NCBI GenBank assembly: GCA_949745595.1
Contig: CATJWN010000031.1
Location: forward strand, 1 to 63,205
Direction: 5' to 3'
Length of the DNA: 63,205 nt
Source of the DNA: an uncultured Clostridia bacterium
Lineage (GTDB): Bacteria; Bacillota; Clostridia; TANB77; CAG-508
Positions within the stretch are counted from its first letter, which is position 1, and every line of letters starts with the position of its first letter. The position numbers and the translations under genes are program-made. The notes under the pieces were generated by a model. It was not told the DNA's origin. It saw nothing but the letters and a program-made list of their open reading frames with translations, and made no database searches. Of the stretch, positions 26,427-35,038 are shown in pieces.

Positions 26427-27726
26427 CTACAATTCAGCAATTAAATCATATTCTCTAACTCCTGTTATTTTGCAATCTACGAAACTTCCTACTTTTATCT
26501 TCTTTGTATTCTTTATAAATATCACACCGTCTTCATCTGGTATATCCATATAACTTCTTGCTATATAATACTTACCATCTGATGAAATTCCTTCTACTAA
26601 GCTGTTATATGTATTTCCGATTTTCTCTTCTAATTTAATCTCAGCAATCTTTTGCTCTAATTTCATAAGTTTATTAAGTCTTGCTTCTTTAGTTTTTGGA
26701 TGTATATGCTCTTTTATTTTAAAAGCTGGTGTTCCCTCTTCTTTAGAATATTTGAAAGCACCCATTTTCTCAAATTTAGCCCTATTCACAAATTCATAAA
26801 GTTCAAAAAAATCTTCTTCTGTCTCACCTGGAAAACCTACCATCATAGTAGTTCTTAAAATAACCTCAGGAATTTCTTTCCTAATTTTATTTATTAATTT
26901 TTCTATGCTTTCACTGTTACTATGCCTATTCATTCTTTTTAAAACTGAATCAGAAAAATGTTGAAGTGGAATATCAAAATATTTGCAAATTTTGTCGTTT
27001 TTCTTAACTACTTCAATTAGCCCGTCCGTAATACTTTCTGGATAAGCATATAAAAATCTAATCCATTTAAAACCTTCTATCTTACAAAGTTTTTCCAAAA
27101 GCTCTGCAAGTTTGCTTTCTCCATAAAGGTCAATTCCATATTTAGTAGTATCTTGAGCAATAACAATAATCTCTTTTATTCCAGACTTGGCAAGCTTTTC
27201 AGCCTCTTCTAAAACATCTTCCATTTTCCTGCTAATATATGGGCCTCTTATATATGGTATAGCACAATAAGTACATCTATTTGAGCAACCTTCAGCAATT
27301 TTCAAATATGCTGTAGTATCTCCAGTTGATACAATTCTGTTCATATAATCTAAAGTATTAACAGATTTTTTTATATTCAATAAATCAGCAATTTTCTCCC
27401 ACATAGTATCATATTCGTCTATTGATAAAAACAAGTCCACTTCAGGTATCGATTTTTCTAAATCTTTTTTGTACCTTTGCACTAAGCAACCCATAACAAT
27501 TAGATATCTACAGTTTCCATTTTCCTTATATTCTGCCATTTCTAAAATTGTATTTATTGCCTCTTCTTTTGCACTTTGAATAAAGCCACAAGTATTGATA
27601 ACAATAATTTCAGCTTCTTTTGGATTGGTAACAATTTCAAAATTTTCTTTTTTGAACAAACCAATACACATTTCAGTATCTACTAAATTTTTACTACATC
27701 CGAAGTGATACAAATCCTACTTTCAT
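26427..27726 (-). CDS. rimO: Ribosomal protein S12 methylthiotransferase RimO, with CGG +1 frameshift at codon 9
   Basis: A radical-SAM enzyme that methylthiolates an Asp of ribosomal protein S12. From ATG 27726 (TAGGAGTAATGT before it) the frame reads MKVGFVSL, then CGG, then ATG TAG. Skipping the C gives MKVGFVSLGCSKNLVDTEMC, the standard RimO N-terminus with its first cluster Cys. The rest is intact: radical-SAM motif CSNRCTYCAIP and a C-terminal TRAM domain, 432 residues in total. Starting at a later codon would lose the first Cys and the strand before it, so a shifted start is a poor alternative. It is co-directional with the bofA gene, ten bases upstream. Confidence 0.9.
27700..27702 (-). 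other. CGG +1 frameshift site in rimO
   Basis: The upstream frame reads TCA CTT CGG ATG TAG. Skipping C gives CTT GGA TGT AGT, that is Leu-Gly-Cys-Ser, the conserved start of the UPF0004 domain. Confidence 0.88.
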
Positions 27727-27735
27727 ACATTACTC

Positions 27736-27975
27736 CTATACTAGCATTGTTATAATAATTCCTATGATAAGTCCTGGTATTCCCAATATTGCTGATAATA
27801 AAATTATTCCTGTATTTAAAACTATTATAATTCCAAAATAAGAAAGCACAGCTAAAACAAGACCTGCTGCAAGTGAATTAATGAATAATTTAAAAATAAT
27901 TTTAATTGGTAATGATAATATTTTAAGTACTCCTAAAAATATTACTAATGCGATAAAAAATGATAAAACGTGCAT
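27736..27975 (-). CDS. BofA-family protein (pro-sigma-K processing inhibitor type)
   Basis: A 79-residue, almost wholly hydrophobic protein with two transmembrane helices and the family's Gly-rich C-terminal stretch (ILGIPGLIIGI). In Bacillus, BofA holds the SpoIVFB protease inactive during sporulation. GGAGG directly follows the rng stop, seven bases before this ATG, so the two genes are coupled. Many non-sigma-K bacteria carry similar proteins, so the exact role is uncertain. Confidence 0.85.
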   Translation of the reverse strand: MHVLSFFIALVIFLGVLKILSLPIKIIFKLFINSLAAGLVLAVLSYFGIIIVLNTGIILLSAILGIPGLIIGIIITMLV

Positions 27976-27987
27976 ATATTTTCCTCC

Positions 27988-29160
27988 TTAATCTAATCTT
28001 TTACTACTTATTTGTTTTCTTGTAAGCTCAAGTAAATTAAGCTTCGTAAAATCCTCAATCTGAATTCTGCTTCTATCAGCTAAGCAGAACTCTTGTAAAG
28101 CTTTTACAATTTTTTCAATATTTTCTGGTTTGTGCATATCAATAAAGTCAATTACAATAATTCCACCTATATCTCTTAATCTAAGTTCTCTCGCAATTTC
28201 TTTTGCTGCCTCTTCATTTACTTTATAAATTGTTTCCTCTAAATTAGTATTACCAGTAAACTTACCAGTATTGACATCGATTGCAGTAAGTGCTTCAGTT
28301 CTGTCAATAGTAATAAACCCGCCTGACTTTAGCCAAATTTTATTTGAATTCATTTTTGATATTTCTTTTATAATATCATACTTTTTTGATAAATCTCTTT
28401 CTTCTACTTCTAGTCTAACTTTTCCGCCTATTTCTTCTATTATTTGCTTTACTCTAACCTCATTTTCTTTTGTATTTACTATAATCTTATCTAAATCAAA
28501 ATCTATTAAATCAATAATAACTTTCTTAAAAATTCCACCACTATCGTAAATTTTTACTGGATAATTTTCAAACTCAGTACTTTGAATTTTTTTCCATTTT
28601 TCCATTTGATAGCGTATATCTTCTATAATATCTTCATTTTTAGCCTTATCCGCTGTTGTCCTAATAATAGCACCTATTCCTTCGGGAAGCTCATTACTTA
28701 CTAACTCCTTTAGCTCAGTTCTTCTATTTCTATCCGTTATCTTACTAGATAACGTAACATATGGAGCATTTGGCATAAGTACTATCATTCTGCCTCTTAA
28801 TCCTACATGTGTAGATACTCGAGCACCCTTTGTTTGCATTTTATCTTTTTTTACTTCAACTAAAATAGGATCACCTGGCTTAATTAACTTCGTTATAGAT
28901 ACTTTATTTTCAAACTTCTCTTTTGTTTCATCTTGTTTTGGTAAAATGTCTTTTTTATGTATAAAAGCATTTTTGCCTTCTCCTAAATTTATAAAAGCTG
29001 CTTCAAGCCCTGGCACTATATTTTGAACTTTTCCGATATATATATTTCCATCTAAGTTCTTATGCTCTTTTCCTTCTTCATAATATTCAACAATTTTGCC
29101 TTCTTCGATTAAATATATTAGATTTTTATTATCAATATGATTTATTAATAACTCTCTCAT
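27988..29160 (-). CDS. rng: Ribonuclease G/E family protein (short form)
   Basis: A 390-residue endoribonuclease. An S1-like RNA-binding domain (NIYIGKVQNIVPGLEAAFINLG) is followed by the catalytic region, with DVNTGKFTG near the conserved TAIDVN and the metal-site IVIDFIDM. It ends soon after LLELTRKQ, so the zinc-link and dimerisation region of longer RNase G/E proteins is missing. Short Firmicutes homologues occur, and I see no frameshift or CGG at the end, so this looks natural. It acts in rRNA maturation or mRNA decay. Confidence 0.93.
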   Translation of the reverse strand: MRELLINHIDNKNLIYLIEEGKIVEYYEEGKEHKNLDGNIYIGKVQNIVPGLEAAFINLGEGKNAFIHKKDILPKQDETKEKFENKVSITKLIKPGDPILVEVKKDKMQTKGARVSTHVGLRGRMIVLMPNAPYVTLSSKITDRNRRTELKELVSNELPEGIGAIIRTTADKAKNEDIIEDIRYQMEKWKKIQSTEFENYPVKIYDSGGIFKKVIIDLIDFDLDKIIVNTKENEVRVKQIIEEIGGKVRLEVEERDLSKKYDIIKEISKMNSNKIWLKSGGFITIDRTEALTAIDVNTGKFTGNTNLEETIYKVNEEAAKEIARELRLRDIGGIIVIDFIDMHKPENIEKIVKALQEFCLADRSRIQIEDFTKLNLLELTRKQISSKRLD

Positions 29161-29179
29161 TTATCTTGCCTCTTCACCT

Positions 29180-29737
29180 CTAGTTATATTTGTTCATTGC
29201 ACTATCAATATTATTCTTTAGTAATTCTGAAACAGCTTCTACTCCTAGTTCTACGCCTTTTGATAACTTTTCTTTATCTTCTTCGTCTATTCCTCCGATT
29301 ACATGTGCAATCATGTCCATATGTTCATGAGGCTTTCCAATTCCAATCCTAATACGTGGAAACCCCTCACTAGATAAACAAGAAACAATTGATTTCATTC
29401 CATTATGTGAACCACTAGAACCATTTTTCCTAATTCTAATTTTCCCTGGCTCAATATCCACATCGTCATAAATTACTAGCACATTTTCTAATGATACTTT
29501 ATAAAAGTTTACAAATTCTTGAACAGCCTCTCCACTTAAATTCATAAATGTTTGTGGCTTTATTAAAACTATCTTCTCGCCTTCAATCATTCCACTGCCA
29601 AATAATGCTTTAAATTTGTCTTTTTTTACTTCTATATCATATTTCTCAGATAATTTGTTTATAACATTAAATCCCATATTATGTCTAGTGTTTGCATAAT
29701 CAGCTTCTGGATTTCCTAGTCCTATAATCAAATACAT
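29180..29737 (-). CDS. pth: Peptidyl-tRNA hydrolase
   Basis: A 185-residue enzyme that frees tRNA from stalled peptidyl-tRNA. Motifs are GLGNPEADYANTRHNMGF with the catalytic His, QTFMNLSGEAV and VIYDDVDIEPGKIRIR. Full length. TAAGAGG precedes the ATG. It heads the pth-rng-bofA-rimO-amidase run. A peptidyl-tRNA rescue enzyme would be useful if ribosomes stall at CGG, but this is a universal housekeeping gene. Confidence 0.97.
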   Translation of the reverse strand: MYLIIGLGNPEADYANTRHNMGFNVINKLSEKYDIEVKKDKFKALFGSGMIEGEKIVLIKPQTFMNLSGEAVQEFVNFYKVSLENVLVIYDDVDIEPGKIRIRKNGSSGSHNGMKSIVSCLSSEGFPRIRIGIGKPHEHMDMIAHVIGGIDEEDKEKLSKGVELGVEAVSELLKNNIDSAMNKYN

Positions 29738-29834
29738 TTTTTCCCTCTTATAACAATTTTTTACATTTCTATTATATTGTATTTCTGCTAAAATTACAAT
29801 AAGAATATTATTAATTCTTTATTTAGAAAACTTG

Positions 29835-29863
29835 TTGATTTTTGTCAAAAAATGTAATATAAT
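29835..29863 (+). promoter_or_regulatory. Promoter of the F420H2-dehydrogenase-like operon
   Basis: TTGATT (29835-29840), a 17-base spacer and perfect TATAAT (29858-29863), about 45 bases before the start codon. Confidence 0.75.
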
Positions 29864-29906
29864 TAATTAGTTGTAATAGAAAAATAAAAATAGGGGGGTG
29901 ATTTTC

Positions 29907-30981
29907 GTGTCAATATATGAGTCCAGTAAGTGTACAAGTTGTATGGCGTGCTATAATGCTTGTACTAAAAATTGTATAGAAATGAATTATAATAATTCCA
30001 ACAATTTAGAACCGTGTATAAACGAAAATCTCTGTGTGCACTGCAATTTGTGTTTGCATCTGTGTCCAGAAAATAACCCTGTTCAAAAAAATAGATCTTT
30101 AGAAGCTTATGCTTGTTGGAGTTTAAATGATTTGGAAAGAAAATCCAGTAGCTCCGGCGGTATAGCTTCTATTTTTTATTCACATTTTATTACAAACAAA
30201 TTAGGCAGTACTTATGGATGCAGTTATGACGAAAACTTACAATTAAAATTCTCAAAGGCAAATACTGTAGAAGATTTAATTAAATTTAAAACTTCAAAAT
30301 ATACACAAGCTTATATCGGAAATACTTTCAAAGAAGTTCTACAAGATTTAAAAGAGGACAAGTTTGTCATATTTGTTGGTACTCCATGCCAAGTCGCAGG
30401 TTTGAAAAAATTTTTAAGGAAAGATTTTGAAAAACTACTAACTATCGATTTAATTTGTCATGGAATAGTGTCACAAAAATATTTAGACGACTATATTGAA
30501 GGATTACATTTGCCTCAAAAGCCTGATAAATTAACTTTTCGTGGAGAATATAATTACTATTTCAATTTATATAAAAATTACAAAATTATCTTCTCTGAAA
30601 AATCTGAAGACAATCTATTCTTTAAAGCCTTTTTAGATGGACTATTTTACAGAGAAAATTGCTACACTTGCCCTTATGCCTCAATTAATCGCGTGCGGTG
30701 ATATTACTATTGGAGACTTTTGGGGACTAGGTAAAACAGAACCTTTTTCTCATGACACTTCAAACGGTGTGTCTTTAGTTTTGTTAAATAACAATAAAGG
30801 AATTAATTATTTTAACGATATAAAAGAAAATATATTTTTTGAAAAAAGGAGTATTGAAGAAGCAATAAAAGGAAATCACCAATTGTCAAATCCAACTCCA
30901 AAGCATCCAAACCACAATAAATTTTTAGAACTTTACAGAACAAATGGCATTATGGACGCTTTAAAACAAACTTTATTATAA
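29907..30981 (+). CDS. Coenzyme F420 hydrogenase/dehydrogenase beta-subunit-like protein, with CGG +1 frameshift
   Basis: An iron-sulfur flavoprotein-like protein of the FrhB/FpoF family. Two [4Fe-4S] motifs lie at the N-terminus (CTSCMACYNACTKNC and CVHCNLCLHLCP). The FrhB N- and C-terminal domains follow. The upstream frame ends ASINRV, CGG, TGA at 30699-30701. Skipping the C at 30696 gives NRVGDITIGDFWGLG, the conserved FrhB_C motif, and 357 residues in total. These proteins often stand beside pyruvyl transferases in polysaccharide loci, as here, and probably act as redox enzymes on sugar substrates rather than with F420. The start is GTG at 29907, eight bases after AGGGGGG; a GTG three codons earlier overlaps that site. 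Confidence 0.85.
30696..30698 (+). other. CGG +1 frameshift site in FrhB-like gene
   Basis: The upstream frame reads CGC GTG CGG TGA. Skipping C gives GTG GGT GAT ATT, that is Val-Gly-Asp-Ile. Confidence 0.88.
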
Positions 30982-30994
30982 GGAGGACAAACTT

Positions 30995-32047
30995 ATGAAA
31001 ATTGGAATCATGTCAATGCAAAGAATTATAAACTATGGCTCATACTTACAAGCTTTCGCTCTTTCACATATTATAAAAAACTTAGGCCATTCAGTTGAAT
31101 TTATCGATTTTAAAATCGAACCTTGTATAAAAGAACCTTTCGTAGCTAAAACAGCTGAACATTACTATGGTAAAGATAAAGAATACTTTTTTAAAATACA
31201 AGAATTTGAAGAGAAATTTAGAAATGAATACTTACCAGAATTAGGAATTGCAGAAAGAAAAGAAAGAACTCAAGTTGACACTTTAGTAGTTGGAAGTGAC
31301 GAAGTATTTAATTGTTTACAAATAAATCCAAACGTAGGATACTCTTTAGAGTTATTTGGTAAAGATTGTAATGCAAAAAAAATTATATCTTATGCTGCAT
31401 CTTGTGGTCACACCACTTTTGACGAGTTAATCTCATTTGATAAGCATGGAGAAATATCTGAACTATTAAATAAATTTTCACATATTTCTGTAAGAGATGA
31501 AAACTCTAGACATTTCGTTGAAAATTTGTCCAATATAACACCTATAAACCATTTAGATCCTGTTCTTGTTTATGACTTTAGTAATGACGTTATAGATAAT
31601 GTAGATTTAAAAGATTATATCATTCTTTATGGATATTCATATAATTTCTCAGAAGAAGAATCTGAACAAATTAAAGCTTTTGCAAAGGCTCATAAAAAAC
31701 AAATTGTATCTATAGGCACATATCAATCTTGTGCAGACGTTTACATTCCTGCACATCCTTTAGAAGTTTTACCATACTTTAAAAAGGCTGACTACGTTAT
31801 AACTAATACTTTCCATGGTACAATTTTCTCTATCAAAACACATACACCTTTTGTATCTTTCATAAAGAAATATAATCCACAAAAATTAACTGACCTTGTT
31901 CATAGACTTGGTTTAGAAGATAGATTGTTAACATCTTATAATGATTTAGAAGAATACTTCTCAAAACCAATAGACTTTGAGAAAACAGATAAAATAATAG
32001 AAATAGAAAAAGAAAGAACTATTGAATACTTAAAAGAAGCCTTATAA
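30995..32047 (+). CDS. Polysaccharide pyruvyl transferase family protein
   Basis: A 350-residue enzyme of the CsaB/WcaK family that usually transfers pyruvate to a sugar of a cell-surface polymer. The family start is seen in MKIGIMSMQRIINYGSYLQA, and the C-terminal nucleotide-type fold has TNTFHGTIFSIK. It follows the FrhB-like gene by 13 bases with AAGGAGG before the ATG, so the pair is one operon. No other polysaccharide genes are on this strand; a glycosyltransferase and tagO lie nearby on the other strand. Confidence 0.9.
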   Translation: MKIGIMSMQRIINYGSYLQAFALSHIIKNLGHSVEFIDFKIEPCIKEPFVAKTAEHYYGKDKEYFFKIQEFEEKFRNEYLPELGIAERKERTQVDTLVVGSDEVFNCLQINPNVGYSLELFGKDCNAKKIISYAASCGHTTFDELISFDKHGEISELLNKFSHISVRDENSRHFVENLSNITPINHLDPVLVYDFSNDVIDNVDLKDYIILYGYSYNFSEEESEQIKAFAKAHKKQIVSIGTYQSCADVYIPAHPLEVLPYFKKADYVITNTFHGTIFSIKTHTPFVSFIKKYNPQKLTDLVHRLGLEDRLLTSYNDLEEYFSKPIDFEKTDKIIEIEKERTIEYLKEAL

Positions 32048-32052
32048 AAAAA

Positions 32053-32093
32053 AATGTCGAGGACAAGATTTTTTAAAAAATCTTGTCCTCGAC
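32053..32093. terminator. 19-base-pair hairpin terminator that overlaps a coding end
   Basis: A perfect inverted repeat of 19+19 bases (32056-32093). Read on the minus strand it is followed by ATTTTTTTTT. The last six codons and the stop of the phosphatase gene lie inside the 5' arm. It also separates two convergent genes. Confidence 0.88.
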
Positions 32094-32702
32094 TATTAAA
32101 TGACTTATATCATTTAATAATTCTAAGTTAAATTTTCCATTTTCAAACTTAAGTATATTTACACTTGTATTTTTCTGGCTGTTCTCCTCCACATCTTCTA
32201 AAAAGCTTTGATTTTTCACTTTTCTAATAAACGCTTCTATTGCAACTCCATGTGAACAAATTAGAATAGTCTTTCCAAAGTTTTCTTTTGCAAGTTTTTC
32301 TATTACATCATACATCCTTGTAGCAACTTCACTGCTACTTTCTTGTTCTGGAATCTCCATAATCTCATTCTTTTCTTTATGTAGCTTATCTATCTTAGGA
32401 TTTACTTTATTTACCTCATCCCAAGTCCAACCATCATAAATTCCAAAATACATTTCATCTAATTCTTCATATTGAATTACATCTAAATTATTCAATTTTG
32501 CAAGTGGTAAAATTGTTTTTAAAGTTCGATCTGAGGCACTTGAATAAGCACCTTCAAATCGAACTTCTCTTAATCTTTCAGTCAATTTATGTACAAAAAT
32601 TTTACCTTCTTCCGTAAGCTCATAATCAGCTCTACCTGTAAGTCTTTTCTCTATATTGCCTATAGTCTGCGTATGTCTTACCAAATAAATTATTGTTTTC
32701 AT
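32073..32702 (-). CDS. Histidine phosphatase superfamily (phosphoglycerate mutase-like) protein
   Basis: A 209-residue phosphatase with the catalytic LVRHTQT motif at the N-terminus and the second His in LICSHGVAIEAF. Such enzymes remove phosphate from small molecules or act as mutases; the substrate is not readable. AGAGGAATTT precedes the ATG. It lies nine bases from the upstream glycosyltransferase gene and is probably co-transcribed with it. Confidence 0.92.
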   Translation of the reverse strand: MKTIIYLVRHTQTIGNIEKRLTGRADYELTEEGKIFVHKLTERLREVRFEGAYSSASDRTLKTILPLAKLNNLDVIQYEELDEMYFGIYDGWTWDEVNKVNPKIDKLHKEKNEIMEIPEQESSSEVATRMYDVIEKLAKENFGKTILICSHGVAIEAFIRKVKNQSFLEDVEENSQKNTSVNILKFENGKFNLELLNDISHLIVEDKIF

Positions 32703-32710
32703 AAATTCCT

Positions 32711-33757
32711 CTAATTATTAAATTTAATCTCAATTCCTTTTTTATCAGTAATACTATCAGCTGCAGCTGTCATAGGTATTTCTGTATTAATATTAATTCC
32801 ATTATTTTGATTCTCGTTTTGCCCACCAACTAATGGTATTAATTTTGGTTTACCATCAACTTCTGGCATTCCATTAACAACAGTTGGTACAACCTCTGTA
32901 AATACATAATTTCTTTTTGGAATAACTGGTGTTTTTGTGTTATCTTCAAAAGATTTTAGTATTGCATCTAATCTCATTGGAACACTAAGAGTTTCATTCT
33001 TAATAAAACTCATTAAATATGGTTTTAGATGTTTTGGTGTAATCTCATATAAATCCATTAAATAATATAACATCTTGTACATATCCTTACATCTTGCCAT
33101 ATTTGGTGTAGCCATAATGCTACCTTCTCTATTTCTGTAATAAATATAAATTGGAAATTCTCCATAATTTAAGTCTTCAGCTAATATCGCACCTTTTATT
33201 GAATATACCATATCTTCATAATACATTCCTTCAATAAAAGTCATATTGTTTTTCTCTAAGAATTCTCTTCTCCAAACTTTACTTGCAACTGCAAAGTGCA
33301 TATCACAAACAATTCTAGCTTCCCTAGTAGAATTTTGTGCATTTGGTATGTAAGCTTTATTACTTCCACCTACATATTGTACGCCAAAGTATATAATATC
33401 TGATTTTCTATCACCTATAGTTTCATCAATTCTCTTTAAAGTAGTTTTATCATATAAAGTATCGTCTCCGTCTAAATGAACTATATATTCGCCTTTAGCC
33501 TGTGCTATAGCTACATTTCTTGAAGCACTTAAGCCAATATTTTTCTCATTGTCAATTATTCTTATTTTACCATTTGATTTTGCTTGATATTTTTTTAGTA
33601 CATTTAAAGTATTGTCTTGTGAACCGTCATTTACAATGATAAGTTCATAATTATCAAATTTTTGTTTTAGCACGCTTTCAATAGCTGCTCCAACTAATTT
33701 TTCTAAATTATAAGCACACATTATAACGCTAAATCTTAAATTTTTTTCTGTTTCCAT
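32711..33757 (-). CDS. Family 2 glycosyltransferase
   Basis: A 348-residue GT-A enzyme. The N-terminal nucleotide-sugar domain shows SVIMCAYNLEKLVGAAIESV, IIVNDGSQDNT and the metal-binding HLDGDDTL. A helical middle domain and a low-complexity Asn/Gly-rich tail (about 290-345) follow. Probably cytoplasmic and linked to cell-surface glycan synthesis; the acceptor is unknown. AGGAGGAATTTT precedes the ATG. Confidence 0.93.
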   Translation of the reverse strand: METEKNLRFSVIMCAYNLEKLVGAAIESVLKQKFDNYELIIVNDGSQDNTLNVLKKYQAKSNGKIRIIDNEKNIGLSASRNVAIAQAKGEYIVHLDGDDTLYDKTTLKRIDETIGDRKSDIIYFGVQYVGGSNKAYIPNAQNSTREARIVCDMHFAVASKVWRREFLEKNNMTFIEGMYYEDMVYSIKGAILAEDLNYGEFPIYIYYRNREGSIMATPNMARCKDMYKMLYYLMDLYEITPKHLKPYLMSFIKNETLSVPMRLDAILKSFEDNTKTPVIPKRNYVFTEVVPTVVNGMPEVDGKPKLIPLVGGQNENQNNGININTEIPMTAAADSITDKKGIEIKFNN

Positions 33758-33811
33758 ATATTATTAAAATTCCTCCTATAATAGTTTAAACTTTTAAAGT
33801 TCAAACTAATA

Positions 33812-34855
33812 TTAAATCTCAGTATAATCATATTCGCAAGTTCTTAAAAGCCTGTTCATGATTGCAACTCCAAGACCAGATATCTCCACTCCCTCAATTA
33901 AAATAATTTGAGCTTTTATGTGGTCTGCTCTCCTTAGTATGCTGTAGATGTTTTTAGCAAATTCATCAAGATTGTCTTTACTTCCAACATCAATAAACCT
34001 TGATTCTGACACTACTATGTCTTTCTTATGTTCTGTAAATCCTATTACAACAACATCTCCTCTGTATTTTTTTATTCTTTTGTTAATTTCAAAAATTTGA
34101 TCTTGGTCATCTTTTGAGTAAATTAGTTGACATTTTGTTTTTGGAGCATAATGTCTGTGTTTCATTCCAGGACTTGCAACTACTTCACCCTCACTAACTT
34201 TTGAAAAGACATTTTTGTCAATTCTAACAGCTCCAATTTCTTTTCTGATTTCTTCTGGAGTAACCTTACCTGGTCGTAAAATTACTGGAACTTCATCTAC
34301 AACCTTAACTACTGTAGATTCAAGTCCAACTTCAGTATTTCCTCCATCAATCACTGCGGAAACTTTAGTTTCTAGCTCTTGCTTAATATCTTCTATGTTT
34401 GTCCCGCTTGGACGACCTGAGATATTAGCACTTGGTGCTGCAATTGGTACACCAGAAAAAGTAATTATTGCCTGTGCTATAAGATTTTTAGGAATTCTTA
34501 CGGCTACTGTATCTAGTCCTGCCGTAACAATATCTGGTAGCACACCAGGCTTTTTTTTAAGAATAAGGGTGAATGGTCCTGGCATAAACCTTTCAATAAG
34601 TTTCTCTTCAACTTTTGTGATATCTGTAGCAATTTCTTCTATATCTGCTTTCTTGCCTACATGAACTATCAACGGATTATCTGATGGTCTGCCTTTAGCT
34701 ATAAAAATCTTCCCAACAGCTTCTGCATCAAAAGCGTTTGCGCCTATTCCATATACAGTCTCTGTTGGAAATATAACAAGCTCTCCATTCTTTATTAAAT
34801 TACATACAACCTTCAATTCTTCTGTACTGGTTTTCTCTTCCCAATTATAATACAT
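33812..34855 (-). CDS. L-threonylcarbamoyladenylate synthase (TsaC/Sua5)
   Basis: A 347-residue enzyme making threonylcarbamoyl-AMP for the t6A37 base of ANN-reading tRNAs. The YrdC domain has IFPTETVYGIGANAF, KGRPSDNPLIVHV, PSANISGRPSGT and VILRPGKVT; the C-terminal Sua5 domain completes the long form. I place the start at ATG 34855 after GAGGAAATTTTT. The open frame runs 19 codons further, but that stretch is exactly the promoter (34877-34905). Confidence 0.95.
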   Translation of the reverse strand: MYYNWEEKTSTEELKVVCNLIKNGELVIFPTETVYGIGANAFDAEAVGKIFIAKGRPSDNPLIVHVGKKADIEEIATDITKVEEKLIERFMPGPFTLILKKKPGVLPDIVTAGLDTVAVRIPKNLIAQAIITFSGVPIAAPSANISGRPSGTNIEDIKQELETKVSAVIDGGNTEVGLESTVVKVVDEVPVILRPGKVTPEEIRKEIGAVRIDKNVFSKVSEGEVVASPGMKHRHYAPKTKCQLIYSKDDQDQIFEINKRIKKYRGDVVVIGFTEHKKDIVVSESRFIDVGSKDNLDEFAKNIYSILRRADHIKAQIILIEGVEISGLGVAIMNRLLRTCEYDYTEI

Positions 34856-34876
34856 AAAAATTTCCTCGTGAATTAT

Positions 34877-34905
34877 ATTATACCATTTTTCCCACTCTTT
34901 GTCAA
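34877..34905 (-). promoter_or_regulatory. Perfect consensus sigma-A promoter of tsaC
   Basis: TTGACA (34905-34900), a 17-base spacer and TATAAT (34882-34877) on the minus strand, all matching consensus. It lies inside the apparent N-terminal extension of the tsaC frame and so decides the start. Confidence 0.88.
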
Positions 34906-34989
34906 ATTTCACAACCTTAAGAAATTCTTAATTTTGCCCAATTTCAAGCACCTTTTAAGTTAGCTCTCCTACTATTAATTTTATGCAAA

Positions 34990-35027
34990 CTAAAAAATAG
35001 AAGTGACTTTTATCACTTCTATTTTTA
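34990..35027 (-). terminator. Terminator of tagO
   Basis: Eleven-base stem AATAGAAGTGA/TCACTTCTATT, followed by TTTT on the minus strand. Confidence 0.82.
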
Positions 35028-35038
35028 ACTATTGTTCT

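Noticed and set aside
30637..30981. Independent 114-codon gene with a GDFWG motif
   Set aside because: It is the C-terminal part of the FrhB-like protein joined by the +1 shift at 30696.
34856..34912. N-terminal extension of TsaC
   Set aside because: The extra 19 codons coincide exactly with a perfect consensus promoter, so they are not translated.
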